A DNA stretch of 64,000 nt, taken from NCBI GenBank assembly GCA_026018925.1, contig JAKSZU010000012.1, positions 30,555,814-30,619,813 of the forward strand. The letters are read 5' to 3'. The DNA is from Tupaia tana. Lineage: Eukaryota > Chordata > Mammalia > Scandentia > Tupaiidae. The position numbers were made by a program, and so were the translations under genes. The notes under the pieces are model-generated. The model saw nothing but the letters and a program-made list of their open reading frames with translations. It searched no databases and had not been told where the DNA came from. Below are positions 33,201 through 44,900 of the stretch, piece after piece; positions within the stretch are counted from its first letter, which is position 1, and every line of letters starts with the position of its first letter.

Positions 33201-35874
33201 AGTGAGGAGGGAGAACTGCCGGGCTGGAGGTGACAAGGCCAAGGGACAGAAATGCCCTGTTGGAAGTAAGGGAGCCAAGCCTGCTCACTGCACACGTCCG
33301 GGACACACACAGGCATACTAGCTAGAATAAATGTGTGTATATGTGTGCACACATGTGTATGCACCTTATTACAAGTCCCACGTGCAACACATACACACTT
33401 AGTGACACAAGGCACAGCAGCCCCTGCTGAGTCCTTAGCGATGACATCATTTCTTGGTGGAGGGACAAGATCCTGCAGTGGTTACGTTGCTGGGCTCCCA
33501 CAGGCCGACCGCGGTTAGAGTCTGGACCTGGTAACTTGAAAATCACACTGGGCGTGTGTGCGTGCGTGCCCAAGATCCTGGGAGGAGAATGGAGGAGAAG
33601 GGATTGCGGCATGGCCATCCTCCCTGGGGGGTGATTTCTCATTTTCCCTCTCAGTGTCTCTGATCCTGTCTCTATTGGTAAGTGCGCACACTCTAAGGCA
33701 AAAACCTCTAAAGAAAAAAAAAAAGTGTCAACTCATGAAGTGGTGGAAACAGGGACAGAGTGAGGCTGGGTGTGGGCCACCTGGAGGGGCCCCAACCTGC
33801 CTCCTCACCCACAGTTCTCCAAGGACGTCCTGGTAAACATCTATTCCGCCTATATCGACAACTTCCTCAATGCCAAGGATGCCGTGCGGGTGGCTAAAGA
33901 GGCGAGGCCTGCCTTTCTCAAGTTCCTGGAGGTACTGTGGGCTGGTGAGGGGGTGGGGGTAGAGTGGGGGTGGCCTTCACCTTGGGCCGGCTTCAAGGGC
34001 CCTGGGAGCTCCCAGCCTACACACGTTAGCCCTGATAGGGCCAGCCTCCGCCCTTGACTAAGCTGGAGGGCTTCTGGGCTGGCCCGGAGGCACCTTGGCT
34101 GGCATCCATTCCTCACGCGGGTGCCCACCCACCCCGCCTTGGGTTCCAGCAAAGCATGCGTGAGAACAAGGAGAAGCAGGCGCTGTCCGACCTCATGATC
34201 AAGCCCGTGCAGCGGATCCCACGCTACGAGCTCCTGGTGAAGGTGGGCAGGGGCAGGTGGCAGGCGTGCAGGGCCCTGGGGCAGGGGGAACAGAGGGCCC
34301 AGAGGGCCCTGCCAGGCCGAGCCTGGCATCGGGGTTTCCGGGCTCGGGTAAGAAAGGAGTCCTCTCTGGTGTCTACACGTAGCCTCTCCTGCTCCAGCAG
34401 GCCGTCTGGCCCTGTTCCCCCCACAGGACCTTCTGAAGCACACCCCTGAGGACCACCCGGACCACCCGCTCCTGCTCGACGCACAGCGGAACATCAAGCA
34501 GGTGGCCGAACGCATCAACAAGGGTGTGCGGAGCGCAGAGGAGGCGGAGCGGCATGCCCGCGTGCTGCAGGAGATCGAGGCACACATCGAGGGCATGGAG
34601 GATGTGAGTGCCACCCCGCCATGGCGGCACCCACCGGTCTCGCCATCGGCCTCTGCAGTCACCCAGAGTCATGGCCGAGTGTGTGTCCACATCGGGGTCT
34701 GCAGTGTTTGCATCTACATGTACCCTTCTGTGACCACGTCTCCCGCTGTGTCCTCTTCTCTGCCTGTGTCTGACCGTGTGTCCCATGGCCTGACGGCATA
34801 GCTTTGGCAGGGGGACAGGATGGTGCCCCACTGGCCTGGCCCATGCGGTAGGGCTGAGGGGTCACTGGGATAGGCTGGGGGACGGAGTTTAATAACTCCC
34901 CTTCGGCACTCCTGACCCTCTGCTCCACAGCTCCAGGCCCCTCTGCGGCGGTTCCTACGGCAGGAGATGGTCATCGAGGTGGTAAGCCGGTGGTCCGGGT
35001 CCCGCCCTGCCCCTCTCCGCTCCCTCTGCTCACACCTGCCACCTGTGGCCTCCCTGTGCCCCCGTCTCAGCAGGAGCCCCAGTCGCACCCAGCTCTTCAG
35101 ACCTGGGTAGCTGGGGGAGAGCCTTCACCCCTGTCTGGGCTGTGCTGTCCCCTGGGGCACTGTGGCAGGCGCTGGGCTTCAGGACTGTGTCCACTCAGCC
35201 TTCATCCTGCCTCGGGCCCCACAGAAGGCGATCGGTGGCAAGAAGGACCGGTCCCTCTTCCTGTTCACGGACCTCATCGTCTGCACCACCCTGAAGCGGA
35301 AGTCGGGCTCCCTGCGGCGCAGCTCCATGAGCCTGTGAGTGCCGGCCCAGGGCTAGGGGCACTTGTTCCCCTGGGCCCCACTCCCTGCCCTGACCGGAGC
35401 ACCCCACGGGCTCGCCCCAGGTACACGGCAGCCAGCGTCATCGACACGGCCAGCAAATACAAGATGCTGTGGAAGCTGCCTCTGGAGGACGCGGACATCA
35501 TCAAAGGTGAGCTGGTCGGGCCTGCCCTGAGGCCTGGCGTGGGGTCTTTCTCTGAGAATCCTGCTGGAGGGTTTGAGCTGCAGCCTGTCCTGCCACCTGT
35601 CCATCAGCTCTTCTGCTATGGGGCCGGGACCTTGGCTGGCAGGTTGGGCTGGGTTGGGACGGTCCAGGAAAGAGCTATGTCCGCAGTAATTAGCCATGGA
35701 GTCATCTGTTCAAACTCATTTGAGCGCCTAACACTAACTGACGTTCACTGCCCTGGTTCGGCAGCTTTGTATGAGGGGAACAGAGACTCACTCAAGTTAG
35801 TACAAGCACAGGATTGATGAATGAGCTGGCATTCGGGGCTGAGACTATCAAGAGCTGAAGCAGCCTCGGGGCAG

Positions 35875-35930
<56 letters not shown>

Positions 35931-38900
35931 TGTGCTGCGAGTCAGCCCCGTTCTTACTGCAACCCCTGTGATCAGGCCCAGACTCTGCCTCCAGGCTCAC
36001 CCGGATGGCTGCTCACTGGAGCCTGGGCCTCAGGGTGAGGGAGAGTAAACCCAGGTGCCCACATGGGTATAATAATAATGGCTATTATTATTGAGCCAAC
36101 TCATCTCTTGCTAGAGAATAGGCCAGCCAATACAATGGCCATCTTTAGGTCAGGTGCCCACTCCTAGTCCAATCAGTTGTGGCCAGGAGTGGGGCAGGTT
36201 CATAGGGATGAAAACGTGTTTGCCCAGGTGTCTGGGCTGGGGTAGTTTCTCTCAGGTAGAGCAGGTTGTCTCCGTCTGCTTGGGCTGCTATGACAATAAA
36301 ACCCACAGACTGGGTTTTAATTTATAAGCAGCAGAAATGTATTGCTCACAGCTCTGGAAGCTGAGAAGTTTCAAATCAAGGTGTCAGCCGATTTGATGTC
36401 CAGTGAGCAACTCACTCCTCGCAGACGGCGCCTTCTGTGTGTCTGCTTTGGTGGACGGGGCAAGCAAGCGCCCTCAGGTCTAAGAAAGAATGAGAGAAGG
36501 ACCCTCAACAGGGTCTTGTCACATGACAGTCCCTTTACATCCAGCCCTCCAGCTCGCCAGGGTGCCCAGCATGTTTCTTAGATGGACCAGGCTGCAGATC
36601 CGAACCCATGGCTGGCCATGTGGCTTCCGGCACTGCAGTTCAGTGCGCTGTGGACTAAAACTCAGGCTTTTATTTTATTTTTTTTTTTTTTAATTGCCAT
36701 AGGCACAGTACTTGCCAGAGAGACAGATAAAGCACTCCTCAGTGAGGTGTGGTCACACTGCAATCCTTTCTCCTCCATTTCTCCGTCCTATCAGGATTTG
36801 TGCCGAGGGTGTTTTTCAAGTCACCGTGGCTGGGATTTGAACCGCAGTTGGCCATATGGGATTTGGCCCAGTGTACACCCTGAGCCAGACAGTGAGGGGC
36901 CTGGGGAGCTGCTGAGCTGTCAGCAGGGCCAGCGCTTGGCAGTGGTCAGGTATGAGATAGGCGCAGAGAAATCCAGGGCACCAGCTCGTTGCTGTCTCCT
37001 CTGTGGGGAAGCGAGTGCCCTGGTCAGCACATTTAACTGCCTGAGGCGCTGCCTGCTCAGCCAGCTCCCCGGGGAGGCTGCTCGGTGCAGCAGGCCAGGG
37101 TCTGCTGGAGCTTGCGTAACCTGCAGAGCTGTTGGCCATTGTGCTTTGTGCTTTTCTGGGGAGTCCTGCAAGGGCCCAGCATCCCGTGCCATGTAGCTCT
37201 GAATCAGGCCAGTCCTTTGCACTCAGGCCTGGGTTTCTCTGGGGCTGCCTTTATCTTCTTTCCTGAGAGCCCTTGCCTGTCGGGCCACCTCCTGCACAGG
37301 CTGTGTCCGAGCCTGACTTTGCCTGCGTCTTTACCCATGGCCTTCCTGTGTCCCCACCAGGAGCATCCCAAGCCACCAATCGAGAGAACATCCAGAAGGC
37401 CATCAGCCGCCTGGATGAGGACCTGACCACCCTGAGCCAGATGAGCAAGCTCTCGGAGAGCCTCGGTTTCCCCCACCAGGTCTGTGCCCTCTGCCTGAAG
37501 CTGGGGAGGCGGGAGGTAGGCCATGCGGGCACTCTGTGACCCTGTCTGAGGGCCAGACATAGCCTTGGCCTGAGGGAGGAGGCCTCCCTGCCACTTGTCT
37601 AAGGGGACAGTTACAGCCTACCCCCATCTAAGGGCAGTAACATATTCCGGGTCTGAGGCTGGGACACAGCTCCGTCTTTGGCTGAGGAAGAGAGAGGGCC
37701 CACCCTGTATGTGGGGTGACGGGGGCCCAGGCTACCTCTTGGCCTGAGGGAAGAGACATCCCACTTCTTTTCTGAAGGGATAGGCTAGTCCCCACACACA
37801 CTCCCAAGGGTAGGTGCAGGCTGTGATGAGACGCCTGGGCCTGGGGCCCGGGCCCTCCACTCCGCAGAGCCTGGACGACGCACTGCGGGACCTCTCGGCC
37901 GCCATGCACCGGGACCTGTCAGAGAAGCAGGCGCTGTGCTACGCACTCTCCTTCCCACCCACCAAGCTGGAGCTGTGTGCCACACGGCCTGAGGGCACCG
38001 ACTCCTTCATCTTCGAGTTCCCCCACCCTGACGCCCGCCTCGGCTTCGAGCAGGCCTTCGATGAGGCCAAGAGGAAGCTGGGTGAGCCACGGCACTGGCC
38101 GTCCTCCCAGTACCTCCAGGGGTGGGAGGAGCCAGAACTCTCAGAACTGCAGTACCCTAGCAGCCCCCACTGGTGGGGAGGGTGGACTGACTCAGTGACA
38201 CAGCTGACAGAACAGCAGCCGTGGCCTGCCCAGGCCCTCACTGGCAGGAAGGAGAGTCCGTGGGTACAGCCGTCACAGCTTGACCTGCCCCATAGTAGAC
38301 ACTGGTAGCAACGCCTCCGTGCCCCCGCGTCATACTCTGAGCACGCCTGGATCAGAAAAAGCTATTGGCCAGGGACTATGACTTGGGATCTCCTGAGACA
38401 CCTCTGGGTCTAATGCTCTCATGGTACAGGTGGGAAAGGACTGAGGCTAGTGGCAAGCAGGGCATAACCCACAGCCACCTCGCTGTAGTGTGACTGGGAT
38501 CAGGCCTCTCCCTGGAGAGACCCTGAAGGGCAGGGGAGGGAAGGAGATGGGGTGAGGGCAGGACCAGGTGAGGGGGATCTGAGCAGCTCTGTCTCCCTCT
38601 GCCCGCCCCTTGCCTGTCTGTCGGTCCATGCTCACAACAGCATCCAGCAAAAGCTGTCTAGACCCTGAGTTCCTGAAGGCCATCCCCATCATGAAAACCC
38701 GCAGCGGCATGCAGGTGAGTGTGTGCAGTGGGCCGCGTGGGTGTGCCATTCAAAGCCAGCACATCAGCGGACTTGCGTTGCCAACAACATTGTGTGTGTG
38801 TCTTGAACATTGTGCTTGCTTCCTGTCTTTGATATGTGATTCTCTGTGCATGCACACGGACACTGCATGCGTGTCATGTATGTGGGATGCTTCATGCACA

Positions 38901-41900
38901 TCTGTATCTGTGCGTGTGAACGGAGGCCAGACTGCTGATGTGCTGGGTTGAGTCTGCATACATAGTCACCGTGTTCCATGCATGGGTCCGTGTGTGTATA
39001 TGCAGGTGTGGTTGATGGCTCTGTCACCCAGGTGTGAGCACATCTGATGTGTAAGGTGTCATGCGTGCATGTGTGGACACATGTGTGCAGAAGGGCATAT
39101 AGGGAGTGCATACACACTCATGCAGGACTGTCACCCTCCTGCGGGGGTCCCTGGTTGGACAGTGGCAGCAATTCCTGCATTCACCTTCCTCTGCCCACAG
39201 TTCTCGTGTGCAGCACCCACCCTGAGCAGCAGCCCAGAGCCCACGCCCGAGGTGTGGGTGTGCAACAGCGACGGCTACGTGGGCCAGGTGTGCCTGCTCA
39301 GCCTGCGCGCCGAACCTGACGTGGAGGCCTGCATCGCCGTCTGCTCGGCTCGCATCCTCTGCATCGGGGCAGTGCCCGGCCTGCAGCGCCGCAGCCACCG
39401 GTGAGGGGTGCCTCGGGCTTCTGTTGGGAGATCAGCCCCTACCCCAGCACTCACCAAGGCCGCCCTGAGGAGGTTGTAGGCGGGGCCCGGCAGGTGTGGG
39501 CGGGGCCTGGGCGGTGCGGTTGGAGCGCTGTAGCTGCGGCTCCCAGCCGCTTATCCGCACTCTCATGTGCGTCTTGTCGCAGGGAGAGGCCTCCATCGCT
39601 GAGGAGTGCCCCTGAGACCGCACCAGATCCCTCTGGGTCAGAGCTGGACGTCGAGGCCGCTGCAGACGAAGAAGCAGCGACACTGACGGAGTCGGGACCC
39701 CAGCCCTGCCTGCACATCTCCATTGCAGGCTCTGGCCTGGAGATGGCGCCAGGCCCTGTCGAGGGCGACCCCCGCCCAGAGCTGGTGCCCTTTGACAGTG
39801 ACTCTGACGACGAGTCTTCCCCCAGCCCCTCCGGGACTCTGCAGAGCCAGGCCAGCCGGTCCACTATCTCCTCCAGCTTCGGCAGTGAGTGCCCAGCTTG
39901 GGGCGGGCAGGCAGGATGGACAGCCCAGAGGGGGTGAGGAGGAGGAGGGCCCAGCGTGGGCAGAGGTGAGGAATCAAATCTCAGGATGTGAGCACACAGC
40001 TGTGGGGGGCAGCAAGGTGGGCAGGGGCCGTGACTCTGAGGGCAGGGACAGTCTGGCAGGATCCTGAAGATGATGGAGTACCCACTTAAGGAAGATGGGG
40101 TACTGAATGGAGTGATTGGTCCCTCAAAGTGTGAGGAAAGGATCAGATGGGGCCAGACTAGGGTTAGAGACCCTCAGGAGGGGCCTGCCTGGGGGCTGCA
40201 CTGAGAGGAGACCCACACCCGGAGAGAGATCAGAGCTCTGGCCTGGTGCAGGGGAATGGAAACGGATCTTTGTCTCCTTCAGATGAGGAGACCCCGAGCT
40301 CCAAGGAGGCCACGGCAGAGACCACCAGCTCCGAGGAGGAACAAGAGCCTGGCTTCCTGGCGCTGTCTGGCTCCTTCGGGCCTGGAGGTCCCTGCGGCTC
40401 CAGCCCAATGGACGGGCGGGCCCTTCGTCGCTCCAGCCGAGGCTCCTTCACCCGCGGCAGCCTGGAGGACCTGCTGAGCGTCGACCCCGAGGCCTACCAG
40501 AGCTCCGTGTGGCTGGGCACTGAGGACGGCTGGTAGGGACGGGGAGTGCCAGGGACACAGTGCCAGGGCCCCGAGCTCCTTGTCCTGGAAACCTGTGGTA
40601 TCCTGAAGCAGGGGCAGGAGGCTTTGGGTCAGACCTCAGGGATACTGCCTGCCCTGGGTGCGAGGGGTCTGAAAGCCACAGGGGGGCAAGGTCTGGCATG
40701 GAAGAGATGGTGGCGGAGGCAAAGAGGTGGAGGGGTGACTCCCGGGACTGGTGTGGCCCGGCGTTGTCACAGGTGCACACCCTGATCCGCAGTGTCCACG
40801 TGTACCAGTCCTCCGACAGCATCCGCGATCGCAGGAACAGCCTGAAGCTCCAGCACGCAGCCTCTGTGACCTGCATCCTGTAAGGCCCCGGGCGGCCCTT
40901 GTCCAGACCCTTCTCGGCCACACCTCCTGCTGTTTACCGGGGACCCCTGCCCTGCTGGCCCCTCCTTCCTATGGAAGCTGGAGGCCAGAGGGCTAGCCGT
41001 GCCTCTTACACACTGTGTGAGCTTGAGTGACTCATTTCCTCTTCCTGGTCTCAGGCTCCCCCACCTGGAATGCTGGGGTGGGAGGAGGAGGTCTCAAAAA
41101 TCAGGACCGTTCTCTGCACAATTGCCCTCGCCCCAGGTGACCTGATTTGGCCTCCCAAAATCTCTGACTCCGCTCTCTTTTCCTCGCCCAGGTATCTGAA
41201 TAACCAGGTGTTCGTGTCTCTGGCCAATGGAGAACTCATGGTCTACCAAAGGGAAGCAGGTCAGTGCTCTCCTGCCCGCCCTGCCGGGGTCTCCTTGCTG
41301 GTGTTAGAGCTCTGTCCTGGACAGAGTGGGGGCCTCCAGGCCTCGAGTCTGGAGATGGGACTTTGGGCAACTCCCAGGCCCTCTCTGGCCTCAGCGTCTT
41401 TGTTTATAAATGGGGATGTTCACGTCTCATGTCAGGGAGAGTGAGGCTAAAAGTTAGCACTGGACTGAATTTTCTGTTTTCTTCATCTCACTCCCACTTT
41501 AGGCCGCTTCTGGGACCCCCAGAACTTCAAATCGGTGACCCTGGGTGCTCAGGGGAGCCCCATCACCAAGATGGTGTCCGTGGGAGGGCGGCTTTGGTGT
41601 GGCTGTCAGAACCGAGTCCTGGTCCTGAGCCCCGACACGCTGCAGCTGGAGGTAGCGTGGGATGAGGGGGAGGCGGAGCTGGTTACTTAGGAGGAGCTGG
41701 GCCCACGTGAGCAGGAGATGAGACCAGGGTCGGGTAGGGCATGTAAAGCATCAGCTGAGGAGTTGGGGCCTCGCCTGGCAGCTGTGGTCTGGGCCAGTCC
41801 CACGCCCTTCTCTGGTCTTCATTTCCTTTCTAGCTGATCAGCCCCTACCCCAGCACTCACCAAGGCCGCCCTGAGGTGGTTGTAGGCGGGGCCCGGCGGG

Positions 41901-44900
41901 TGTGGGCGGGGCCTGGGCGGTGCGGTTGGAGCGCTGTAGCTGCGGCTCCCAGCCGCTTATCGCTTATTGAGCATAGGATTCCTTACCTGTTCTCGTGCCC
42001 ACCCTGTCGCTCAGCTCAGGCACTGGAGCCTTTGGGGGACAGGATAAGGGCCCTTCCTGATGTCACCATACGTTGGCTTAGTCCTGCTCTGGTTACATAT
42101 GTGCCCAGGTTCCCAGCCTGCTGGTGTCCAGGGGCGACGGGGTTCCTTCGGTTTCCCTCTCTTATTCCCTCCTTGGCTGGGCAGGCCATCCCTGTGGCTG
42201 ACTTGCTTCATGACCTTGGGCTAGTGACTTCCTTTTTAGGCTTCATCCTCCCCATCTGTCCAGGGAGAGGCCAGAGACTAGTCTTGAAACCTTTCACACA
42301 CGCAAAAACAAAGGCTCCTTCATTTTAATTCATGAGGATTCAGTGTGGGGGGAGCATAACCAAGCTTCAGAAGGTTAATTACCCAAACCAAGGACCAAGC
42401 CTGCCTTTGCTGTCAGTCCGAGTGGGCATGCTGGAGAGGGTTGGTGGGAGTTGTGGGGATGCATGGACACTGGCAAAGCGCCAGGTGGAGAGGTCCTGCC
42501 AGTCACCTCTCTGCTCTCTGTCCTCCCCTCTCCCACAGCACACGTTTTACGTGGGGCAGGATTCAAGCCGAAGTGTGGCTTGCATGGTGGACTCCAGCCT
42601 GGGCGTGTGGGTGACCCTGAAAGGCAGTGCCCACGTGTGTCTCTACCATCCAGACACCTTTGAGCAGCTGGCCGAGGTGGACGTCACCCCTCCCGTGCAT
42701 AGGATGCTAGCAGGTACTGACCTCAGGCTACCGCCGCACCTGCCACTGGAGCCTTTCTGCTCCTGTCACCGAGGAGGTTGAGTCAGGGCCAGGCGTGAGC
42801 TCCGGGGCCGCTCTGTTTCTCACCCAGGCTCCGACGCCATCATCCGGCAGCACAAGGCCGCCTGTCTCCGGATCACGGCGCTGCTGGTGTGCGAGGAGCT
42901 GCTGTGGGTAGGCACCAGTGCCGGCGTCGTGCTCACCATGCCCACCTCGCCCAGCACCGTCAGCTGCCCGCGGGCGCCCCTCAGCCCTGCTGGCCTTGGC
43001 CAGGGACACACCGGCCACGTCCGCTTTTTGGCTGCTGTCCAGCTACCAGATGGCTTCAACCTGCTGTGCCCAACCCCACCACCTCCCCCAGACACAGGTG
43101 AGTCGGCACATCCCTTCCCAGCCCTGGGGTCCTGGGCTTTTGAATTAGGATTCCCCACTGTGCAGCCAGAAGAGATTTCAAAGAAATGAGGGAACCAGCA
43201 GTTAGCATCATGGCTATGTCGCTGGACTCCCACGTAGTGGACCGTGGTTCGCGTCCCGGACCCAGTGGCTTAAAACTCACACCGGGCGCATGTGCGTGTG
43301 TGCCCAAGATCCCATGAGGAGAACGGAGGAGAAGGGATTGTGGCGTGACCATCCCCCCTGGGGGGTGATTTCTCACTTTCTGTCTCTGTGTCTCTCTCTG
43401 TCTGTCCGGCGAGCGCACATGCCATATAGTGAAAACCTCTCAAAAAAAAAAAAAAAAATGAAATCCATGTATAGTTTTTCCATGAAATTTTTGAAGAGCC
43501 TGCATAAAGAGCTGGAAGAGGCAAATATTACAGATGTAGGCTATGGTGACCCCCAAATGAAATCTACCAGGGCAGTGTGTGTGTTGTGTGTATAAAATTC
43601 TGTCCAAAGAAGTATCGGGGAGGGCTGACCCTGTGACCTAGTGCTTAGGGGAGCCAGACCCATAGAGCTGACGGGGGTTCAAATCCGGCCCTCGTGCCTT
43701 GAAAAACACACTGGACACCTGTGCTTGTGTGTCCCGAGTCCTACGAGGTGGAGAAGTGGAGAGGATACTGTGACATGAACATGTCCCATGGGGGGGATGC
43801 TTTCTTCTCCCTCTGTCTCCTTTCTGGCAGGCACACGTGCTCTCTGACAATTAAAAAAACAACAAAGCAGGCAAATAGTGGTTAGGGTGCTGGACTCCCA
43901 CATGGCCGACCACACTTCAAGCCCTTGCCCTGGCAGCTTGAGAATCGCTCGGGCACATGTGCACGTATGCCCGTGGTCCCAGGAGAAGGGATTGCATCCC
44001 CCCTGGGGGGTGATTTCTCACTTTCCATCTCTGTCTCTCTCCAGTGAGCACATGTGCCCTATGGCAAAACCTTTAAAAAAAAAGAAAAAGCGTTAGGGGA
44101 GACAGGCAAAGCAAGGAGGAGCATACGGCACAGAACGTGTGTATGGGCGGCACTTCCTGTTGTACACACTGTACACGACAGGAAGCAGAATCAGGAAATG
44201 CTATACAAAGCAGGAAACGGAAATAGCACCAGCGACAGAGTGTAGACCGGCATATAGGATGGGAAGTGGCAGTGAGAACTAGAGTGAAACAGTGGGAGGT
44301 GATGTATATCAAGAGCCCAATCGGAAAAGCCTCGCTTTGTCAGGACAAGAAACCACGTTCCCACCGGGAAGTAGCCGCGGGCACCAGAGGGTCTGAAAGC
44401 CCGCCCAGGAACTGTCTGGGTGCAGAGAAGAGCTGAGCACCTGATGGGAGGGGTTGTTCGGAGCTGCTGGGAGTAGCTGTGTTCAGGAGAAGGACACTGA
44501 GGAAGAGAGTGGGATGGCAGGGGCACTTCTGGCCCTCCCTAGAAAGCGTGAGTGGAGAGAAATCTGGCTCCCAAGACGTGGGCATTTCTTGACAGATAAG
44601 TGCCTGGCACACAGAAAGTGGGCCCCGCAGGAAGTGACATGTCCTACTTGCTGTCCTCTGGGGTGTGGGAACTCGGGCCCTGGCTGGACGACGCAGCTAC
44701 CAGCTGGTCCGGACTGACGGGTGCTCACCCTGCCCTAGGTCCCGAGAAGCTGCCATCTCTGGAACACCGGGACTCCCCTCGGCACCGCAGCCTGGCCTCG
44801 GCCAAGCCTAAAATGCTGGTTATCAGTGGAGGTGACGGCTACGAGGACTTCCGACTTAGCAGTGGGGGTAGCGGTGGCAGCAGCGAGACCGTGGGCCGGG

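Larger units (their letters stand above)
31190..33814 (+). other. ARHGEF17: ARHGEF17 intron
   Basis: A 2.6 kb intron. It starts with a degenerate CTGACC-rich stretch (31,250-31,570), then a minus SINE with clean target-site duplication, a possible DNA-transposon end with a hairpin near 32,205-32,297, unique sequence, and a plus SINE ending 90 nt before the next exon. Confidence 0.85.
35507..37360 (+). other. ARHGEF17: ARHGEF17 intron
   Basis: Holds a (CT)n run, an AT-rich inverted repeat near 36,069-36,093, an old interspersed repeat at about 36,265-36,510 (TGGGCTGCTATGACAATAAA-type start, class not determined), a tRNA-related fragment at 36,575-36,650 and a minus SINE. The last 450 nt are unique. 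Confidence 0.8.
43098..44738 (+). other. ARHGEF17: ARHGEF17 last intron
   Basis: Three plus-strand SINEs (43,188-44,092) take up over half of this 1.6 kb intron. The remainder is unique and A/G-rich, with a GGAA/TTCC inverted repeat at 44,153-44,185. Acceptor before 44,739 is CCTGCCCTAG. Confidence 0.85.

Noticed and set aside
40533-40540. TAG directly after exon 15 as a premature stop
   Set aside because: It is part of the GTAGGG donor; the protein continues in frame at 40,793 (TG|T Cys). Phase-2 donors in this gene naturally read as stops when not spliced.
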